A stretch of 51,939 nucleotides of DNA from an uncultured bacterium. GTDB taxonomy: Bacteria > UBP6 > UBA1177. The notes below the pieces were generated by a model. That model was not told where the DNA came from. It saw nothing but the letters and a program-made list of their open reading frames with translations, and ran no database searches. The first letter of the stretch is position 1; every line of letters begins with the position of its first letter. Below, piece after piece: positions 25,970 to 35,496 of this stretch. Position numbers and translations under genes: made by a program. The DNA lies in assembly GCA_905233945.1 (NCBI GenBank), contig CAJOFY010000016.1:1-51939 (forward strand), written 5' to 3'.

Positions 25970-27043
25970 TCACTTTTCTGAATGTGTTTCATTGAAGATT
26001 TCTTTCTGTCGTTCAATTTCATCTGCAAGTTCCTGTTCTGTTGGCAGTAAAGTCAAATATTTGCTTGCAAAAATCTGTTTTGAATCGTTTAGGACTGAAT
26101 ATTTAGCCACAGTTCTGTCTGTTTCAGAGCATAAAAGAATGCCGATAGTCGGATTGTTTTCCTGAGTTTTATAAAGATCGTCGAACAAACGCACATAGAA
26201 ATCCATTTGTCCAACATCTTTGTGCGTTAACTGACCCATTTTTAAATCTACAAGCACGAAGCATTTAAGAACAAAATTGTAAAACACCAGATCAATGTAG
26301 AAATCTTCGCTTTCTGTTCTCACAAGTTTTTGTCTTTCCACAAAAGCGAAACCTTTACCCATTTCTAGAAGAAATTTTTGAAGAGAATCTATAACTGCTT
26401 GTTCAAAGTCGCTTTCTATGTAACTTTTGTTGGCCGGTAAACTTAAAAATTCAAGCACGTATGGGTTTTTCAGAAAATTCAGTTTGTTATCTTGAAAAAC
26501 TTTTGTTTTTTGCTCCATTTCGTTTTTAACAGGTCCCTTGATCTGCGAACTTAAAAGCCGTTCGTAATACTGTGTCGCAATATTGCGTTCCAAAGTGCGA
26601 ACATCCCAGTTTTGTGCGGCACTTTCGTTGCAATACCACGTTCTTGCGTTTTCCTGCGTCACCCGCATTGCGGCTTTGTAATGGCTCCAAGTCAATATTC
26701 TCCACGCTGTGGAGAATTTCTGCGGGTCAGAGAATTTTTGGTAAAACATCCGGAAATTGTAAAGGCTTTGTGCCGAAAATCCCTTGCCGAATTCTTCTGT
26801 AAGTTCACAAGACAAGTTTTTGATTATTTCCTTTCCGTATTCTGCCCGGTTTCCGCCGTTCTGCTCCTGTATTACTATTCTTTTGCCTGTTAGCCAATAT
26901 GCGAAAATCATTGCGTAATTGACATGATTCTTAACATAATGCCTTGATGTTTCAAAAATTTTCTTTACATCTGAAACATAATCGTTTGTAAATACAATAT
27001 CTGACATTTTTGCTTCGTAGATTATTGAATCATAATCGCTCAT
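25970..27043 (-). CDS. YhcG/DUF1016-family PDDEXK nuclease (copy 1)
   Basis: 357 aa, full length. N-terminal helical DUF1016_N (residues 20-170, with GKRIV, EYGKEII and TWSHYKAAMRV). The C-terminal PDDEXK nuclease fold reads DFYIDLVFYN..LKCFVLVDLKMG..LTHKDVGQMDFYV, with the Asp and D-x-K catalytic residues. DNA-acting enzyme of unknown biological role, usually in accessory islands. The frame can be read back to a GTG at 27052 but ATG 27043 has the better spacing from GGTGG. A perfect inverted repeat lies inside the gene at 26697-26717, just before the TWSHY motif. Confidence 0.85.
   Translation of the reverse strand: MSDYDSIIYEAKMSDIVFTNDYVSDVKKIFETSRHYVKNHVNYAMIFAYWLTGKRIVIQEQNGGNRAEYGKEIIKNLSCELTEEFGKGFSAQSLYNFRMFYQKFSDPQKFSTAWRILTWSHYKAAMRVTQENARTWYCNESAAQNWDVRTLERNIATQYYERLLSSQIKGPVKNEMEQKTKVFQDNKLNFLKNPYVLEFLSLPANKSYIESDFEQAVIDSLQKFLLEMGKGFAFVERQKLVRTESEDFYIDLVFYNFVLKCFVLVDLKMGQLTHKDVGQMDFYVRLFDDLYKTQENNPTIGILLCSETDRTVAKYSVLNDSKQIFASKYLTLLPTEQELADEIERQKEIFNETHSEK
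26697..26717. repeat. In-gene perfect palindrome, DUF1016 copy 1
   Basis: Arms ATTCTCCAC (26697-26705) and GTGGAGAAT (26709-26717) around GCT. On the coding strand it encodes FSTAWRI directly before LTWSHY. Confidence 0.9.
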
Positions 27044-27052
27044 AGATGCCAC

Positions 27053-27375
27053 CGTTTGTTAGTTTTTAAATTTACGATTCATGATTGAAAGTTTTAAATA
27101 AACAAAAACTGCTTTAAGAATAGAATTATTATTCGAAAAATCAAATTTATTTTACAGTTGTTAGCAAATATATGATTTTGTTGTTGCGATACGCCTCAAA
27201 ATCAAGCGTTTTTATTTAACTCTGTATAGATTAAAATTAGAAAATTATTTAATAAAATTAAGTGGTTATTGCTTGAAAAGAGCAGGGGTTTGGGTATAGT
27301 GCGGGGAAATGTCTAAAAAAAACAAGGATTTAAGCTGAGAAAGCCGCGTTTTTTAACTTGCATTTTTTAGGGAAA
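27053..27375. other. AT-rich intergenic region with left copy of the 71-bp direct repeat
   Basis: Between the DUF1016 promoter side and the ORF6N gene 3' end. Contains the direct repeat at 27191-27261 (separate entry). Nothing coding is seen. Confidence 0.6.
27191..27261. repeat. 71-bp direct repeat, left copy
   Basis: Identical over 71 bases to 28470-28540, beginning ACGCCTCAAAATCAAGCG. Weaker similarity continues for about 33 bases in both copies (CTTGAAAAG..GGGG/GGAG..TTTGG). The two copies bracket the ORF6N gene. Confidence 0.92.
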
Positions 27376-28359
27376 TCACAATTTTAGCTTCAGTTCTCTG
27401 TTTGAGAGCAGAGATTCAAGTGTGGTTTTGTAATCGGCGATTCCTTTGATTTCTAAGATTGTCGTGATTCTGCGTCCTGCGTCTTTGCTGGATGCGCCGC
27501 AGTGATATAGTCTTTCGTTTTTTGTTCCGAAATCAAGTGCGATATACCTGTCGTGGATCCTGCCAAGAGAAACGATGAAATTTATTTTTACATTGGGATA
27601 TTCCTTCAAAAAATCGTTGTATTCGGTGAGTTTCAATGGATTCTTTCCTTTGTTGTCACTGATTATCGTGATTTGAACCCCGTTTTTCGCACCTGCGAGA
27701 TGATGCAGAGTTTTCAATCCCAGATAATCGTCGATTACAATTATGCTCTTTTCTGCAGTACCATAGATTTTCTGATATGCAAAATCGGCTTTGAACGGCT
27801 CTCCGTCAAGAATAAGTATTTCTTCGTTCCTGATTCCCGTGTCGAAAAGTTTCATGAAATCGGTTAATTCGGCTTTTGTAACCATAGTTTCCTTTATTAT
27901 AGCAATATCTTTCGTGTTCTGCGAAGTCTGAAATGCGAGTTTTGCACCTTCATTCTGTCCGATAAGATTCCCGCTATCGATGATAAAATCCTTCATTCCC
28001 TTGAAAAGTCGGATCAATATTTTGCTTTGTCGGGTAGCTAAATCACCTTTGAGAACGGTCATCAGCATGTAAATTCCTTGTTCTGTAAAGGCGTAAGGTA
28101 AATAGCGTCGTCCTCCTCGTGCCTCAATTTTTGAGGTGCAATTTTTGCACCTCAAAAATGAATATTCATATTCGTTAATTTGAAACATAAAGTCTTTGTC
28201 AAATTTTTCAATATTATTCTTGACTTGTCGATTGAAAGCCTTGACTGAATAGCCATAAATTTCAGCCAAATCAAAGTCGAGCATCACCTTCATTTCTCGA
28301 ATAGTGTAAATCTTTGATTGCAAGTCTATTTCGTTGTGAATCACTATTTCATTTTCCAT
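27376..28359 (-). CDS. ORF6N-domain protein with PLD-like C-terminal region
   Basis: 327 aa. The N-terminal ORF6N DNA-binding domain (about residues 8-100) shows the usual VMLDFDLAEIYG, FMFQINEYEYSFLR and GGRRYLPYAFTEQGIYML. The C-terminal half (about 190-315) has IIVIDDYLGLKTLHHL and HDRYIALDFG with GASSKDAG, resembling the phospholipase-D-like HKD fold found in some phage-type regulators (moderate). Possible phage-derived regulator or abortive-infection protein. The start has AGGGAAACAAG before ATG. Bracketed by 71-bp direct repeats. A 33-base perfect inverted repeat sits inside the ORF6N domain. Confidence 0.8.
   Translation of the reverse strand: MENEIVIHNEIDLQSKIYTIREMKVMLDFDLAEIYGYSVKAFNRQVKNNIEKFDKDFMFQINEYEYSFLRCKNCTSKIEARGGRRYLPYAFTEQGIYMLMTVLKGDLATRQSKILIRLFKGMKDFIIDSGNLIGQNEGAKLAFQTSQNTKDIAIIKETMVTKAELTDFMKLFDTGIRNEEILILDGEPFKADFAYQKIYGTAEKSIIVIDDYLGLKTLHHLAGAKNGVQITIISDNKGKNPLKLTEYNDFLKEYPNVKINFIVSLGRIHDRYIALDFGTKNERLYHCGASSKDAGRRITTILEIKGIADYKTTLESLLSNRELKLKL
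28127..28159. repeat. In-gene perfect palindrome, ORF6N gene
   Basis: Arms ATTTTTGAGGTGCAA (28127-28141) and TTGCACCTCAAAAAT (28145-28159) with a 3-base centre. On the coding strand it encodes FLRCKNCTSKI, just before GGRRYLPYAFTEQG. Confidence 0.95.
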
Positions 28360-28469
28360 CTTGTTTCCCTAAATAAACTGTTCGCAAATAGATAATAAAT
28401 ATTCACGCAACAATGTCAAAGTAAAAATCTAATATCAAATCTTAAAATCATAAAATAATATTCAAAAAC

Positions 28470-28540
28470 ACGCCTCAAAATCAAGCGTTTTTATTTAACT
28501 CTGTATAGATTAAAATTAGAAAATTATTTAATAAAATTAA
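28470..28540. repeat. 71-bp direct repeat, right copy (CRISPR trailer side)
   Basis: Exact match to 27191-27261. Ends 53 bases before the last (degenerate) CRISPR repeat, so it lies at the trailer end of the array. Confidence 0.92.
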
Positions 28541-28593
28541 AGGTTTAGATACTTGAAAAGGGGTGGAGTTTGGAATTCTAAAAAGCAACGGCA

Positions 28594-29421
28594 TATTTTG
28601 ACCCCTAAGAAATAGCACTGCTCTCAAACCGCTCAGACTTTCACAGCTCGCAGAAACACGATTGAGACCCCTAAGAAATAGCACTGCTCTCAAACATCAG
28701 TCAGTTGCCGTTTATTGATCTTTGTGATTGAGACCCCTAAGAAATAGCACTGCTCTCAAACTTTATAACCGTCCATAGTTGTTAGGACTTTGATTGAGAC
28801 CCCTAAGAAATAGCACTGCTCTCAAACATCTGAAAACGATGAAATCATCCAGTTTGAGATTGAGACCCCTAAGAAATAGCACTGCTCTCAAACGAACTGG
28901 AGAAAATGGAGGAAACCAATGAAGATTGAGACCCCTAAGAAATAGCACTGCTCTCAAACTTGTTTTTTCCGCTCTTTACGACCCCGAAAGATTGAGACCC
29001 CTAAGAAATAGCACTGCTCTCAAACATAAACCAAATAAAGAATGAAGTTTTTGATGATTGAGACCCCTAAGAAATAGCACTGCTCTCAAACAAGTAAATT
29101 TTTCAAAAAAAATAAAAAAAGGATTGAGACCCCTAAGAAATAGCACTGCTCTCAAACCTACGAGTTTTTTCTCTTTTTCAGTCAGTTGATTGAGACCCCT
29201 AAGAAATAGCACTGCTCTCAAACACATCTATATTTCGGATGTTGTTTTAAAAGGATTGAGACCCCTAAGAAATAGCACTGCTCTCAAACCTTTTGGTAAG
29301 TACAAAGACAAAACATCGTGATTGAGACCCCTAAGAAATAGCACTGCTCTCAAACTGCAAAGTCAGCTCATTACCGTAAACGATCGATTGAGACCCCTAA
29401 GAAATAGCACTGCTCTCAAAC
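28594..29421 (-). CRISPR. Type II-A CRISPR array: 13 repeats, 12 spacers of 30 bases
   Basis: 36-base repeats start every 66 bases at 28594, 28660, 28726, 28792, 28858, 28924, 28990, 29056, 29122, 29188, 29254, 29320 and 29386. All spacers are exactly 30 bases. In crRNA orientation (minus strand) the repeat begins GTTTGAGAGCAGTGC and ends GGGGTCTCAATC. The repeat at 28594 is degenerate in its last bases, as expected at the trailer end. The leader end is therefore at the high-coordinate side, next to csn2. The other repeats are identical by eye. Spacer origins cannot be judged here. Confidence 0.98.
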
Positions 29422-29484
29422 CTCAAATTCTGATCAAAATCAGAAAAAACGGCCTGCAACCGCCGAGGAATGAGAGCAAAAGTC
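29422..29484 (-). promoter_or_regulatory. Leader region of the CRISPR array
   Basis: Only about 63 bases separate the first repeat from the csn2 stop. On the minus strand they hold a hairpin plus T-run (29444-29465) and then a TTCTGAT/ATCAGAA stem next to the first repeat. A leader this short must also overlap the csn2 end, or the array is transcribed from upstream. Confidence 0.5.
29444..29465 (-). terminator. Possible terminator of the cas operon
   Basis: On the minus strand CGGCGG-TTGCA-GGCCG followed by six T. The stem is short (4-5 bp), so termination may be partial. Confidence 0.45.
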
Positions 29485-29490
29485 TCAATC
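29468..29490. repeat. Inverted, centrally deleted CRISPR repeat overlapping the csn2 stop
   Basis: On the plus strand GAATGAGAGC-AAAA-GTCTCAATC. The two ends match the two ends of the CRISPR repeat (GTTTGAGAGC and GTCTCAATC in crRNA orientation), with about 17 middle bases replaced by AAAA. Orientation is opposite to the array, so a cas-operon transcript would carry an anti-repeat-like segment. Confidence 0.6.
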
Positions 29491-30162
29491 ATTTCCACAA
29501 ATTTCACAAAGAGCTGAGTCTATAATATACCGTTGCTCACTTTTCAGAAGCGGATGTTCTCCGCTTTCGATCATCAGCAGATTATAGCCGTGTTGAATCA
29601 CTGTTTCAATAAATAATTCCATTTCTTTATCAGAAACATAACTGCGCAGATTTACTGTGAAAAACAGCTTCTTTCTATCAAATTCAGTCACGAGCTCGAA
29701 ATAATCTATGATCTTTTCGCATAAATTGTCGTAATCCTCTTTAAATTCAAATCCGGAAGCCTTGATGATTGCCCCTGCGCTGATTTTGCTGAAATTGCAG
29801 TCGCATGAAAGATTGGAGGATATTTCTAAGAGATAAGCCTCTATTTTGCTGAGGATCTCAGCTGTTTCCTTAAAATATTCTCCTGAAACTGCTATCTGTT
29901 CGAGAGCAGACACAGCCTTGTTGACCAGAGTTTTCTGGTTCAACTCGAAAGGAATGAATTGACTAAGGATTTCCGCATTCTTTTGAAAAGGAATAAGGTC
30001 ATTTTTGTCCGACAAAACGCTTTTGCCGTCGAAACCATCGATTTGATTTCTTATGTCTTGAATAACATCTGAGAAAAGCTGCTGATTTTCGATTATCAGA
30101 GAGTTTACCTTGTCAATGTCTGTGTCAAAAACACGGTTTATTGCCGGGTGTGTAAATTTCAT
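29485..30162 (-). CDS. csn2: CRISPR adaptation protein Csn2
   Basis: 225 aa, the size of short Csn2 proteins. Ring-forming DNA-end-binding protein needed for spacer acquisition in type II-A systems. Matches in style: N-terminal [13 protein letters not shown] beta strand, an acidic helical middle, then [23 protein letters not shown] and [22 protein letters not shown] near the C terminus, equivalent to the LLVFVNALSYLT and LFLEP regions of streptococcal Csn2. The start at 30162 overlaps the cas2 stop by 4 bases; a longer upstream frame is just antisense of nothing useful and overlaps cas2 coding. Its presence defines subtype II-A. Confidence 0.85.
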   Translation of the reverse strand: MKFTHPAINRVFDTDIDKVNSLIIENQQLFSDVIQDIRNQIDGFDGKSVLSDKNDLIPFQKNAEILSQFIPFELNQKTLVNKAVSALEQIAVSGEYFKETAEILSKIEAYLLEISSNLSCDCNFSKISAGAIIKASGFEFKEDYDNLCEKIIDYFELVTEFDRKKLFFTVNLRSYVSDKEMELFIETVIQHGYNLLMIESGEHPLLKSEQRYIIDSALCEICGND

Positions 30163-30479
30163 AGTATCACCAGATGGTCGTTTGAACTTATAACATCGCT
30201 GCTGTTTTCTCCGACAACATATTCCATCCTTGCGAATTGTTTTTCTGTTATCGCGAGATACTGCACAAGCCCTTTCGGCGGTTTGTTTTTTCTTATCAGA
30301 GCTTTTATCGAATCTTCGACAGTAGGAGTGGTTATCAGTTTGCAATAGACTGATTCCTGCATCATAATAAATCCGTTTTTGATAAGAAAATTATGAAACC
30401 ACCGGTAATTTCTTCTGTCTTCCGGTGTAAGTGTCGGCAGGTCAAAAAATACAAACGCTCTCATAAATCTGTAGCTCAT
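30159..30479 (-). CDS. cas2: CRISPR-associated endoribonuclease Cas2
   Basis: 106 aa ferredoxin-like protein, partner of Cas1 in spacer integration. N-terminal [22 protein letters not shown] shows the beta-strand-Asp (FFDLP) and the Arg/Tyr helix of type II Cas2; [12 protein letters not shown] follows. Start overlaps the cas1 stop by 4 bases. Confidence 0.95.
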   Translation of the reverse strand: MSYRFMRAFVFFDLPTLTPEDRRNYRWFHNFLIKNGFIMMQESVYCKLITTPTVEDSIKALIRKNKPPKGLVQYLAITEKQFARMEYVVGENSSDVISSNDHLVIL

Positions 30480-31351
30480 GCAGTGTAACTATAAAATTTT
30501 ATTGAAGAAATGTCGTTTGATTCGATGGCGTCAAAAACACTTTTGGTATATATCTTTATTGCGTTTAGAACAGTCTGCTTTGATGAATCAACAAATATCG
30601 GCTGCTCAAGAAGAGTACAGAGCGAGTGTTTCGTGCTGATATCAAAAACATCGGTATTTAAAGCGCAGACGGCTCTGTCAACGATGATTCTGAAAGGTTC
30701 CATCAGATCGCTTCCGAGATTGAAGTGGTTGAACATGCTGTCGTGGCATATCCCAAGCTGCGTCAGGTATCCGTTTGATGCTATTTCTCTGTTGAACGCT
30801 GAAAGAATAAGGCTGTATCCGTAATTCAAAGCTGAATTCAAAGGATCGTCGGCACCTCTAATGAAACCTGCTCCGAAAAGTGCTCTGAAGTATACTTTTG
30901 CGGCAAGTCCTTCCCGGTTTGTTGGATCCATCGGTTCTACTTCTGTGATGTAGGAAACAAGCAGTTCGGCTTCCTTTGCTTTTTCGCGGATTAGCAGAAA
31001 CTCTGTCTGTTTTCTTATTTTGTCTTTAACAATTTCCTGCCACACTTTGGCTTTACTGCCTTCTTCCCAAGCTATCTGCCGCTTGATCTTTGATGAACTG
31101 TCGTGGCAGGGGTGGTGGGGAACAAGTTCCGCTTCAGGATTCCTTTTGGAATTGCAGAAGATCACCTTTATCTTTTTTTCGATGAGGGCTTCGATCAGGC
31201 ATCCGGTAATAGCTACCGCAGGATTTTCAATTATGAGAACAGCGATCTCATCGAGAAACACCCGCTTTGTCTCGTCGCTTCTCACGACCATGTAACCCAT
31301 TTTGAAGTCAAGCTTGGCCTGACTTGAAATGACCACTGTCCTCCAGCTCAT
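30476..31351 (-). CDS. cas1: CRISPR-associated endonuclease/integrase Cas1
   Basis: 291 aa, type II size. Integrates protospacers at the leader end. The metal-binding residues are visible: Glu in [16 protein letters not shown] (about 145), His in [22 protein letters not shown] (about 200-205) and Glu in the same segment (EPFR). Start overlaps the cas9 stop by 4 bases, so cas9-cas1-cas2-csn2 form one tightly coupled operon. Confidence 0.97.
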   Translation of the reverse strand: MSWRTVVISSQAKLDFKMGYMVVRSDETKRVFLDEIAVLIIENPAVAITGCLIEALIEKKIKVIFCNSKRNPEAELVPHHPCHDSSSKIKRQIAWEEGSKAKVWQEIVKDKIRKQTEFLLIREKAKEAELLVSYITEVEPMDPTNREGLAAKVYFRALFGAGFIRGADDPLNSALNYGYSLILSAFNREIASNGYLTQLGICHDSMFNHFNLGSDLMEPFRIIVDRAVCALNTDVFDISTKHSLCTLLEQPIFVDSSKQTVLNAIKIYTKSVFDAIESNDISSIKFYSYTA

Positions 31352-34300
31352 ACCTTTAAAAGTTCAAGAAGGTTTTTCGATTTCTTTTCCCAAAGTCCTG
31401 ATGCGGAAGAATCTATTATGCGGACATCTTTGTAGTTCTTATTCCAATTCGAGATTGTTGCACTGAAATTGACAGTTGCAGCAGCTTTTCCTACTCCTCC
31501 GATTGAAATTAAATCACATCCTCCAGTCATTCTACCGAATACCTGATGAATGTTGAGAAGAGTTTTTGCCTGTTCTTTGATGCCGAGTGAAATGAATTTT
31601 TCTCTTCCTTCTTCTAAGGTTGTTGTCGGGGGATTTATCCGTTTGGAATAGATGGAATTTTTAAGTTTTTTTCTGTAAAGGTCGTAAAGTTCGATGTTTT
31701 TTTCTACTGAAATTTTGTCAAACTCTTCGCTATAAATGTAGGTTTTGTTTTTTGAGCATTTTTCATCAAACATTTCGAGCTTTTTAAGGTAGAATTGCCA
31801 CGATCTGTCAGCGGAAAACTGCATTATAGGTTGAGCACTTAAACATTTGCCTCCACCTGCACTTCCTGTTATGCAGATCTTAAAACCATCAAGCGAAAGA
31901 ACGGTGTTTACTTTCCAAGGTCTCATGCCAAGCGGGAATGAAACTTCATTCACTTTTTTCCCAAGGATCTGTTCAAGCCTTGAAAAAGAGTATTCCTTAG
32001 CAAAATCCTTATCTGAAAGAAAATGTTTTCCGTGAAGAAGTTCGACTGACATGATCAAAATGTCCTGCTTTTTCCCGATTTTATACTTCACAGGAATAAA
32101 GAACATGCTTCCGGCCTTATTGTATCCTCCGTATTTTTCAGTCGGCAGATCTTTCTTTCTCGGCACAAGACCGCTGGCAGCTGGAACAGGCATCTGATCA
32201 AAAAATCCACCTTTTTTGAAGAATGCGAATTTCGTGAAGTGTGCATTGTTTTTTGAGGCTGTTTCTTTGACTTTCGCAAGCATTTTATCGCCATCCCAAA
32301 TGATTTTGCCGTTGCAGATCACCGGATGAGTGAACAAAGTCTTTGTTTTTATGCTGTATTGAGTGTTTACATTGAAATTCTTGGTGAATTTCATGTTGTA
32401 GACATTGCCTGTCACTATATTCAAATAAGCGTCGACGGCATGGTGAAGATCATTAAAAAGCCTCGATTTAAAAAGGTCGAATTCTTGACGGAATTCGGAA
32501 GTGAGTCCTGCTTTACAGTAAACGATCTCTGTATTTTTAAACTTTTCTTTAAGAAGGGTAGCTACAGCTTTTGTTGACTGAGATGTTTCAGTGAGTTGCC
32601 TGTTTATGAAACCGAGTTTTTCATCTTCGGTAAAAGGAGTAGAACGCGTGAGTCTCTTGAATTTTTCTTCACTGATAAATTCTTTTTCTTTAAGAAGGTT
32701 CCAAAAAGCTATCATTTTATTTCTAACGCTTTCCTCAATCGGGTATTTGTCGCCTTTGAGACCGTTAGCCTCTGATAAAACAAGGACTTTGTTATTGATT
32801 ATGCTGTCGTCTTTTACGTAAGACTGAGGATATATGTGGTCGATATCATATAGTTTTGATCCGAGATTTGCGATATCTATAGGTTTTCCGGTGTACATAC
32901 ATTTTCCCATCTGCATGAAATAGAGGAAAAGTTTGTCTCCTTGAAGTTTGTTATCGGCTGAAACGCCCATCTCTTCAAGCTGTTTACGCAGATGGACCAC
33001 ATCTTCGTTTTTAAATTTATCGTAAAGTTCGAGGATCTGATCTTTTCTGCTTTTTGTTCTCTCTCTTTTTTTATCCTTCGAGCCGCCACGAGCCATTTCA
33101 ATGAATATTTTGGTCGGTTTACCGAAAGCCTTTGTTATCTCGCTTACGATATCCAAAGCTCGGTAAATAGGTCTTTTGACAGCGTTTGAGATATACATTT
33201 CATCAAGACGGTCTTCCAGTTTCAGGTCACCGTGCTCCGAGTAATAAGTTTTGCGCAGTTCTTCTATTTCTTCGGTGAAAGTGAATCTGTCGTTTGCAAG
33301 GATCTCCATCAAATTGCAGTTGGTGTTCCAAAGCGCGCCTAAAATCGTGCAGGGTTCTCCGGTTTCTTTGTTTATTCCCTGCAATTCGCATAAGAATTTG
33401 CGCGAAAGTCTGCCGAAATCTTTGATTTTTATGTTGCAGATATATTTTCTGTCTTCCTCGTTTATTTTGGAGAACTCTTTTTCGAGCCATTTTGAAAGAC
33501 GCGATTTGTCTTCGGCATAAGTCGATCGTTTGACGATTTCTTCGACTTCATTTTCTGTCAAAGTCTTTGAATCCATTAGCTTTTTGAAGGCATTCTGTGG
33601 AGCAAGATCTGATTTTATTGTTATATCTATCCCTGTCAGAGCCGCTTCACGACCTTTTTCGATGAATCCTTCTTTAACAAGAAACTGCTCGATTTTTTTT
33701 CTCGTTACCTTTTTGTTCATCATAAAGATTTCGTTATAGATTCTCTGTTTCAGTTCAACGGAAATCTTTTCTCCGTCTATTTTTAAGTTGTTGATTTCAT
33801 TAAGAACTTCAAATTTGTGGTAGGCGAGAGAATCTTTTGGAAGAACATCTTCTCCCGGAATATAGGAGCATTTGTTTGTCAGCCTGTTTATGAATTCATT
33901 TTCGCTTGCTTCGAGATCGACAATTTTTTCAAAGTTCCACGGAAGGATTTTTCCTTCAGCCTTTCTTACGAGCCACGCTTTGTCTGATCTTTCATTGAGC
34001 GGACCGACAAAGTAGGGGATCCTGAAACTGAAAATACTTTCAATTTTGCTTTTGGTGCTGATACCGTCTTCATCGGTTTCATTCAGGAACGGAAGATATT
34101 CTGAAGCATTTTTGAGTATCTCCTTAAGCTCGAAAAGATAGAGTTGGTTAGGAATTACGCGGTTGTCACCGTCTTTTTGTTTTGGCATGAACTTGCGGGT
34201 TTCAAGCCGCTGTTTCATGTCCTCGAATTGAACTTGATCTGTTTCGTTCGGTTCTATTTCCTTTATTATTCCGAGAATAAATTTAGAAAATTTTTCTTTA

Positions 34301-35460
34301 TCTTTGTCTTTGTGCCATTTTGCACCTGGATTCTTAACATCGGTGTGGTGAGAATATGCGGCATAATTTGCGATATCTTTTTGGGGAAGATCAGTTCTTC
34401 GGAAAATTTCATCGTATTTTTCAGGAATATAAATTTTTACAACATGCTTTAAAAACGCGAGATCTTTCTGGTGTTGTTCATAAACCTTGATTTTGGCTTC
34501 GGAAATAGTGTTTTTTGCAGCAAGGATGTTGACAAGGATCGACCAATCGTAAATTGATCGAAGATTCTCGATGAGATCATAGTCGTCGCCGATTTCAGCG
34601 GCTATTTCGGCAAGTTTGTCATCGTCCATGCTCAATGAGACCGATTTGTTCGTAAGTTCGGCATAATCCTCGTTGTCAAAGAGTTTTGCGAGATCATAAG
34701 TTCCGCCAGCCAGAAGTTTTAAGATACCTTCTTTACTGAAAGGAAATTCCTCTGAAATATCTTTTGGAGGTTTGCCGTTGTAAATAAGTTCACAAAGTTC
34801 TTTATATTTTTGAGTTACGCCGCTGTCTTTTTTTAAGATTTCAGCTAATTTGGTTGCATCGACCGAGTCTTGTGTCCACGGCTGAAGAAAGCCTTTACTA
34901 TCAAAATAAGCAATAAAGTTTTCATAAATTCGGTCAAAATCTTTTATGTCAGAAAGCTTTTCAACGCTGATATTCTGTAAAAAGTGACCTCTGTGAGCGA
35001 CAAGCCATGCACAAGCCAGATAAACAAGACGGACATCGTGCGGATCACTGCTTTTCATCAAGTCGTCAATGAGATGATGAATGGTGGGGTATTTATCGTG
35101 ATAATCTTTATCTTTAAAGCCAATGTCATTGAAGAGAGTGTATTTGTCGCTTTTATCTTCCGGGTAGAGAGTGCTTTCTTCCATGCGGATGAAAAAACGC
35201 GGATCGATTTTTCCGATTTCTTTCGCAAAAAGCTCCTGAAGCAGATCGATTCTCTGCTGACGGCGGTCAAGCCTTCTTCTTGCTGTCCTGAATGTGCGGC
35301 GTTCGGTATTCAAAGAAGCGGCATCAAAAACAGTTGCGCCCCAGACAGGTTCGCCGTGGAATTTGAGCAGATTATAGTTTTCATCAGTTGCCGCATAGCC
35401 GACCGAATCGGTTCCGATGTCGAGAGAAAGAAAATAATTTTTGTTTTTAGCGTTTTTCAT
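31348..35460 (-). CDS. cas9: CRISPR-associated endonuclease Cas9 (type II-A)
   Basis: 1370 aa, the size of streptococcal Cas9. RNA-guided dual-nuclease. RuvC-I SLDIGTDSVGYA with catalytic D14; Arg-rich bridge helix RRTFRTARRRLDRRQQR (about 55-70); RuvC-II IFIEMARGG with E788; HNH YDIDHIYPQSYV with H875 and a downstream NNKVLVLSEANGLKGD; RuvC-III LHHAVDAYLNIV with H1007 and D1010. A C-terminal PAM-interacting region ends RIIDSSASGLWEKK. All expected catalytic residues are present, so it should cut both strands. GAGGAAAAATCAAG precedes the ATG. The tracrRNA is divergent, 37 bases upstream. PAM cannot be read from sequence. Confidence 0.98.
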   Translation of the reverse strand: MKNAKNKNYFLSLDIGTDSVGYAATDENYNLLKFHGEPVWGATVFDAASLNTERRTFRTARRRLDRRQQRIDLLQELFAKEIGKIDPRFFIRMEESTLYPEDKSDKYTLFNDIGFKDKDYHDKYPTIHHLIDDLMKSSDPHDVRLVYLACAWLVAHRGHFLQNISVEKLSDIKDFDRIYENFIAYFDSKGFLQPWTQDSVDATKLAEILKKDSGVTQKYKELCELIYNGKPPKDISEEFPFSKEGILKLLAGGTYDLAKLFDNEDYAELTNKSVSLSMDDDKLAEIAAEIGDDYDLIENLRSIYDWSILVNILAAKNTISEAKIKVYEQHQKDLAFLKHVVKIYIPEKYDEIFRRTDLPQKDIANYAAYSHHTDVKNPGAKWHKDKDKEKFSKFILGIIKEIEPNETDQVQFEDMKQRLETRKFMPKQKDGDNRVIPNQLYLFELKEILKNASEYLPFLNETDEDGISTKSKIESIFSFRIPYFVGPLNERSDKAWLVRKAEGKILPWNFEKIVDLEASENEFINRLTNKCSYIPGEDVLPKDSLAYHKFEVLNEINNLKIDGEKISVELKQRIYNEIFMMNKKVTRKKIEQFLVKEGFIEKGREAALTGIDITIKSDLAPQNAFKKLMDSKTLTENEVEEIVKRSTYAEDKSRLSKWLEKEFSKINEEDRKYICNIKIKDFGRLSRKFLCELQGINKETGEPCTILGALWNTNCNLMEILANDRFTFTEEIEELRKTYYSEHGDLKLEDRLDEMYISNAVKRPIYRALDIVSEITKAFGKPTKIFIEMARGGSKDKKRERTKSRKDQILELYDKFKNEDVVHLRKQLEEMGVSADNKLQGDKLFLYFMQMGKCMYTGKPIDIANLGSKLYDIDHIYPQSYVKDDSIINNKVLVLSEANGLKGDKYPIEESVRNKMIAFWNLLKEKEFISEEKFKRLTRSTPFTEDEKLGFINRQLTETSQSTKAVATLLKEKFKNTEIVYCKAGLTSEFRQEFDLFKSRLFNDLHHAVDAYLNIVTGNVYNMKFTKNFNVNTQYSIKTKTLFTHPVICNGKIIWDGDKMLAKVKETASKNNAHFTKFAFFKKGGFFDQMPVPAASGLVPRKKDLPTEKYGGYNKAGSMFFIPVKYKIGKKQDILIMSVELLHGKHFLSDKDFAKEYSFSRLEQILGKKVNEVSFPLGMRPWKVNTVLSLDGFKICITGSAGGGKCLSAQPIMQFSADRSWQFYLKKLEMFDEKCSKNKTYIYSEEFDKISVEKNIELYDLYRKKLKNSIYSKRINPPTTTLEEGREKFISLGIKEQAKTLLNIHQVFGRMTGGCDLISIGGVGKAAATVNFSATISNWNKNYKDVRIIDSSASGLWEKKSKNLLELLKV

Positions 35461-35461
35461 C

Positions 35462-35490
35462 TTGATTTTTCCTCATTTGTTAAATATATA
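35462..35490 (+). promoter_or_regulatory. tracrRNA promoter
   Basis: TTGATT (35462-35467), a 17-base spacer, TATATA (35485-35490). Start near 35497, just before the anti-repeat. It overlaps the cas9 ribosome binding region on the other strand. Confidence 0.7.
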
Positions 35491-35496
35491 GCCATC

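Noticed and set aside
28481-29525. Several short open frames across the CRISPR array encoding LRAVLFLRGLN repeats
   Set aside because: These are translations of the CRISPR repeat on both strands, not proteins.
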